DNA from: Granulicella paludicola
Lineage (GTDB): Bacteria; Acidobacteriota; Terriglobia; Terriglobales; Acidobacteriaceae
DNA length: 64,000 nt
Direction of reading: 5' to 3'
NCBI RefSeq assembly: GCF_025685545.1
Contig: NZ_JAGSYC010000018.1
Location: 62,001 to 126,000, forward strand
Translations under genes and position numbers: made by a program
The notes under the pieces: model-generated
What the model was told of the DNA's origin: nothing
The model's database searches: none
Seen by the model: the letters and a program-made list of their open reading frames with translations, nothing else
Part shown: one piece after another, positions 63,598 to 64,000 of the stretch
Position numbering within the stretch: the first letter of the stretch is position 1
Layout: the number at the start of each line of letters is the position of its first letter

Positions 63598-63975
63598 GGT
63601 TGACCGTCTGCTCTGTACAGGGAATCCCTTGAATGTAGCACCTTCGACAGACGAAGCCTGGCGGTCGCCACTCAAGTACCTCTTGAAGCGGCTGACATCT
63701 TGAGAACGAATGGTCTGTTGCCATCGGCCGCAAACTAATTGCTTTGCACCAGAGCAGCGAAGTGCCGGCTTGGCGGCGATCAAGTGGAACAAATGAAACT
63801 GGTTAGGTCGAGATGCAGCATGAACCCCTATGTCATTGAAAATAATGATGCTTGACGGCGTTCTCGGGGTCAGCCAACATCGTAAGAGAATTAGAAGCTT
63901 GATGTATCGGAGAGCCACTTCAACCGCGATTAAACGTATTGACAAAGCTGCATCGGACCCCGGGATTACTCGACA
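63598..63975. other. Interval between the helicase start and the second excisionase-like gene
   Basis: The frame of the helicase stays open on the minus strand up to 63945, but its residues look non-coding (Ile/Leu/Cys-rich, no motif). I see no other gene. No ribosome-binding site is clear before 63976. Confidence 0.5.
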
Positions 63976-64000
63976 ATGACCCTTCCTGAACGCATCGCTG
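63976..64000 (+). CDS. Second copy of the excisionase-like gene, 5' end
   Basis: The last 25 bases, from ATG, are identical to the first 25 bases of the excisionase-like gene at 49176 (MTLPERIA in both). The upstream sequences differ. The gene runs off the window, so its fate is unknown. The repeat could mark a duplicated gene, a tandem element or an attachment site. Confidence 0.65.

Noticed and set aside
50000-64000. Type VI secretion association of the RHS gene
   Set aside because: No VgrG, PAAR, Hcp or T6SS chaperone gene is seen; the RHS protein has its own hydrophobic leader.
41690-64000. Insertion sequence or transposase
   Set aside because: No DDE, serine or HUH transposase motif or terminal inverted repeats were recognised; only the broken tyrosine recombinase.

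Overview
The window looks like a chromosomal segment of an acidobacterium, probably family Acidobacteriaceae (Terriglobus/Granulicella-like). The reasons are a high-GC backbone with C-rich third codon positions, two secreted VWFA proteins of the acidobacterial type, a TonB-dependent receptor with an N-terminal carboxypeptidase-regulatory-like domain, and scattered copies of short intergenic repeats (TTTGTCATTCC...GAATCTGC and TTCCCTG-type heptamers) that I associate with these genomes. The genus is an inference.

From 1 to about 41.6 kb the content is core genome. Leftmost, on the minus strand, are glyS (partial), glyQ, recO, a 7Fe-type ferredoxin, a Nudix hydrolase overlapping an inositol-monophosphatase-like gene, hfq, a VWFA protein overlapping a MoaD-MoaE fusion, and a DUF6321 protein. 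On the plus strand follow mscL, an M28 peptidase and a TonB-like protein, then thiC (minus), argJ, aceE and a degenerate pyruvate-dehydrogenase-E1-alpha-like protein. From 17.2 to 27.7 kb there is an exopolysaccharide locus: a Wzi-like outer-membrane protein, a Wzc-type tyrosine autokinase, a Wza-type export protein, three glycosyltransferases, a WcaF-like acetyltransferase and, beyond a response regulator, a CpsB/YwqE-type phosphatase that could reverse the autokinase. Next come an SDR, a small secreted protein, groES-groEL with a clear sigma-70 promoter, an Orn/Lys/Arg decarboxylase, a second VWFA protein, and a BtuB-like receptor preceded by a cobalamin riboswitch. A DUF1223 protein, a quinone oxidoreductase and a membrane glycosyltransferase complete the backbone.

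At 41690 a tRNA-Arg(CCU) marks a sharp change. The rest of the window is accessory DNA: lower GC, many small unknown genes, a Clp-fold serine protease, an SRAP protein, a WG-repeat protein, a HAD phosphatase, an excisionase-like protein, a broken tyrosine recombinase, and a polymorphic-toxin-like RHS locus. That locus holds a full RHS protein with an HExxH tip, overlapped by a secreted beta-propeller gene, then a displaced RHS tip overlapped by a DUF2283 gene. Last comes a roughly 1430-residue SF1 helicase-nuclease with a C-terminal zinc finger, a candidate defence gene. The first 25 bases of the excisionase-like gene at 49176 recur exactly at the window's right edge (63976), so the RHS and helicase block lies between two copies of that gene start.

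The strongest leads are the helicase-nuclease, the two ATGA-coupled RHS pairs, the repeated excisionase start, the tRNA-Arg in which the usual G19-C56 tertiary pair appears as C19-G56, and the E1-alpha-like protein without its thiamine-diphosphate motif.
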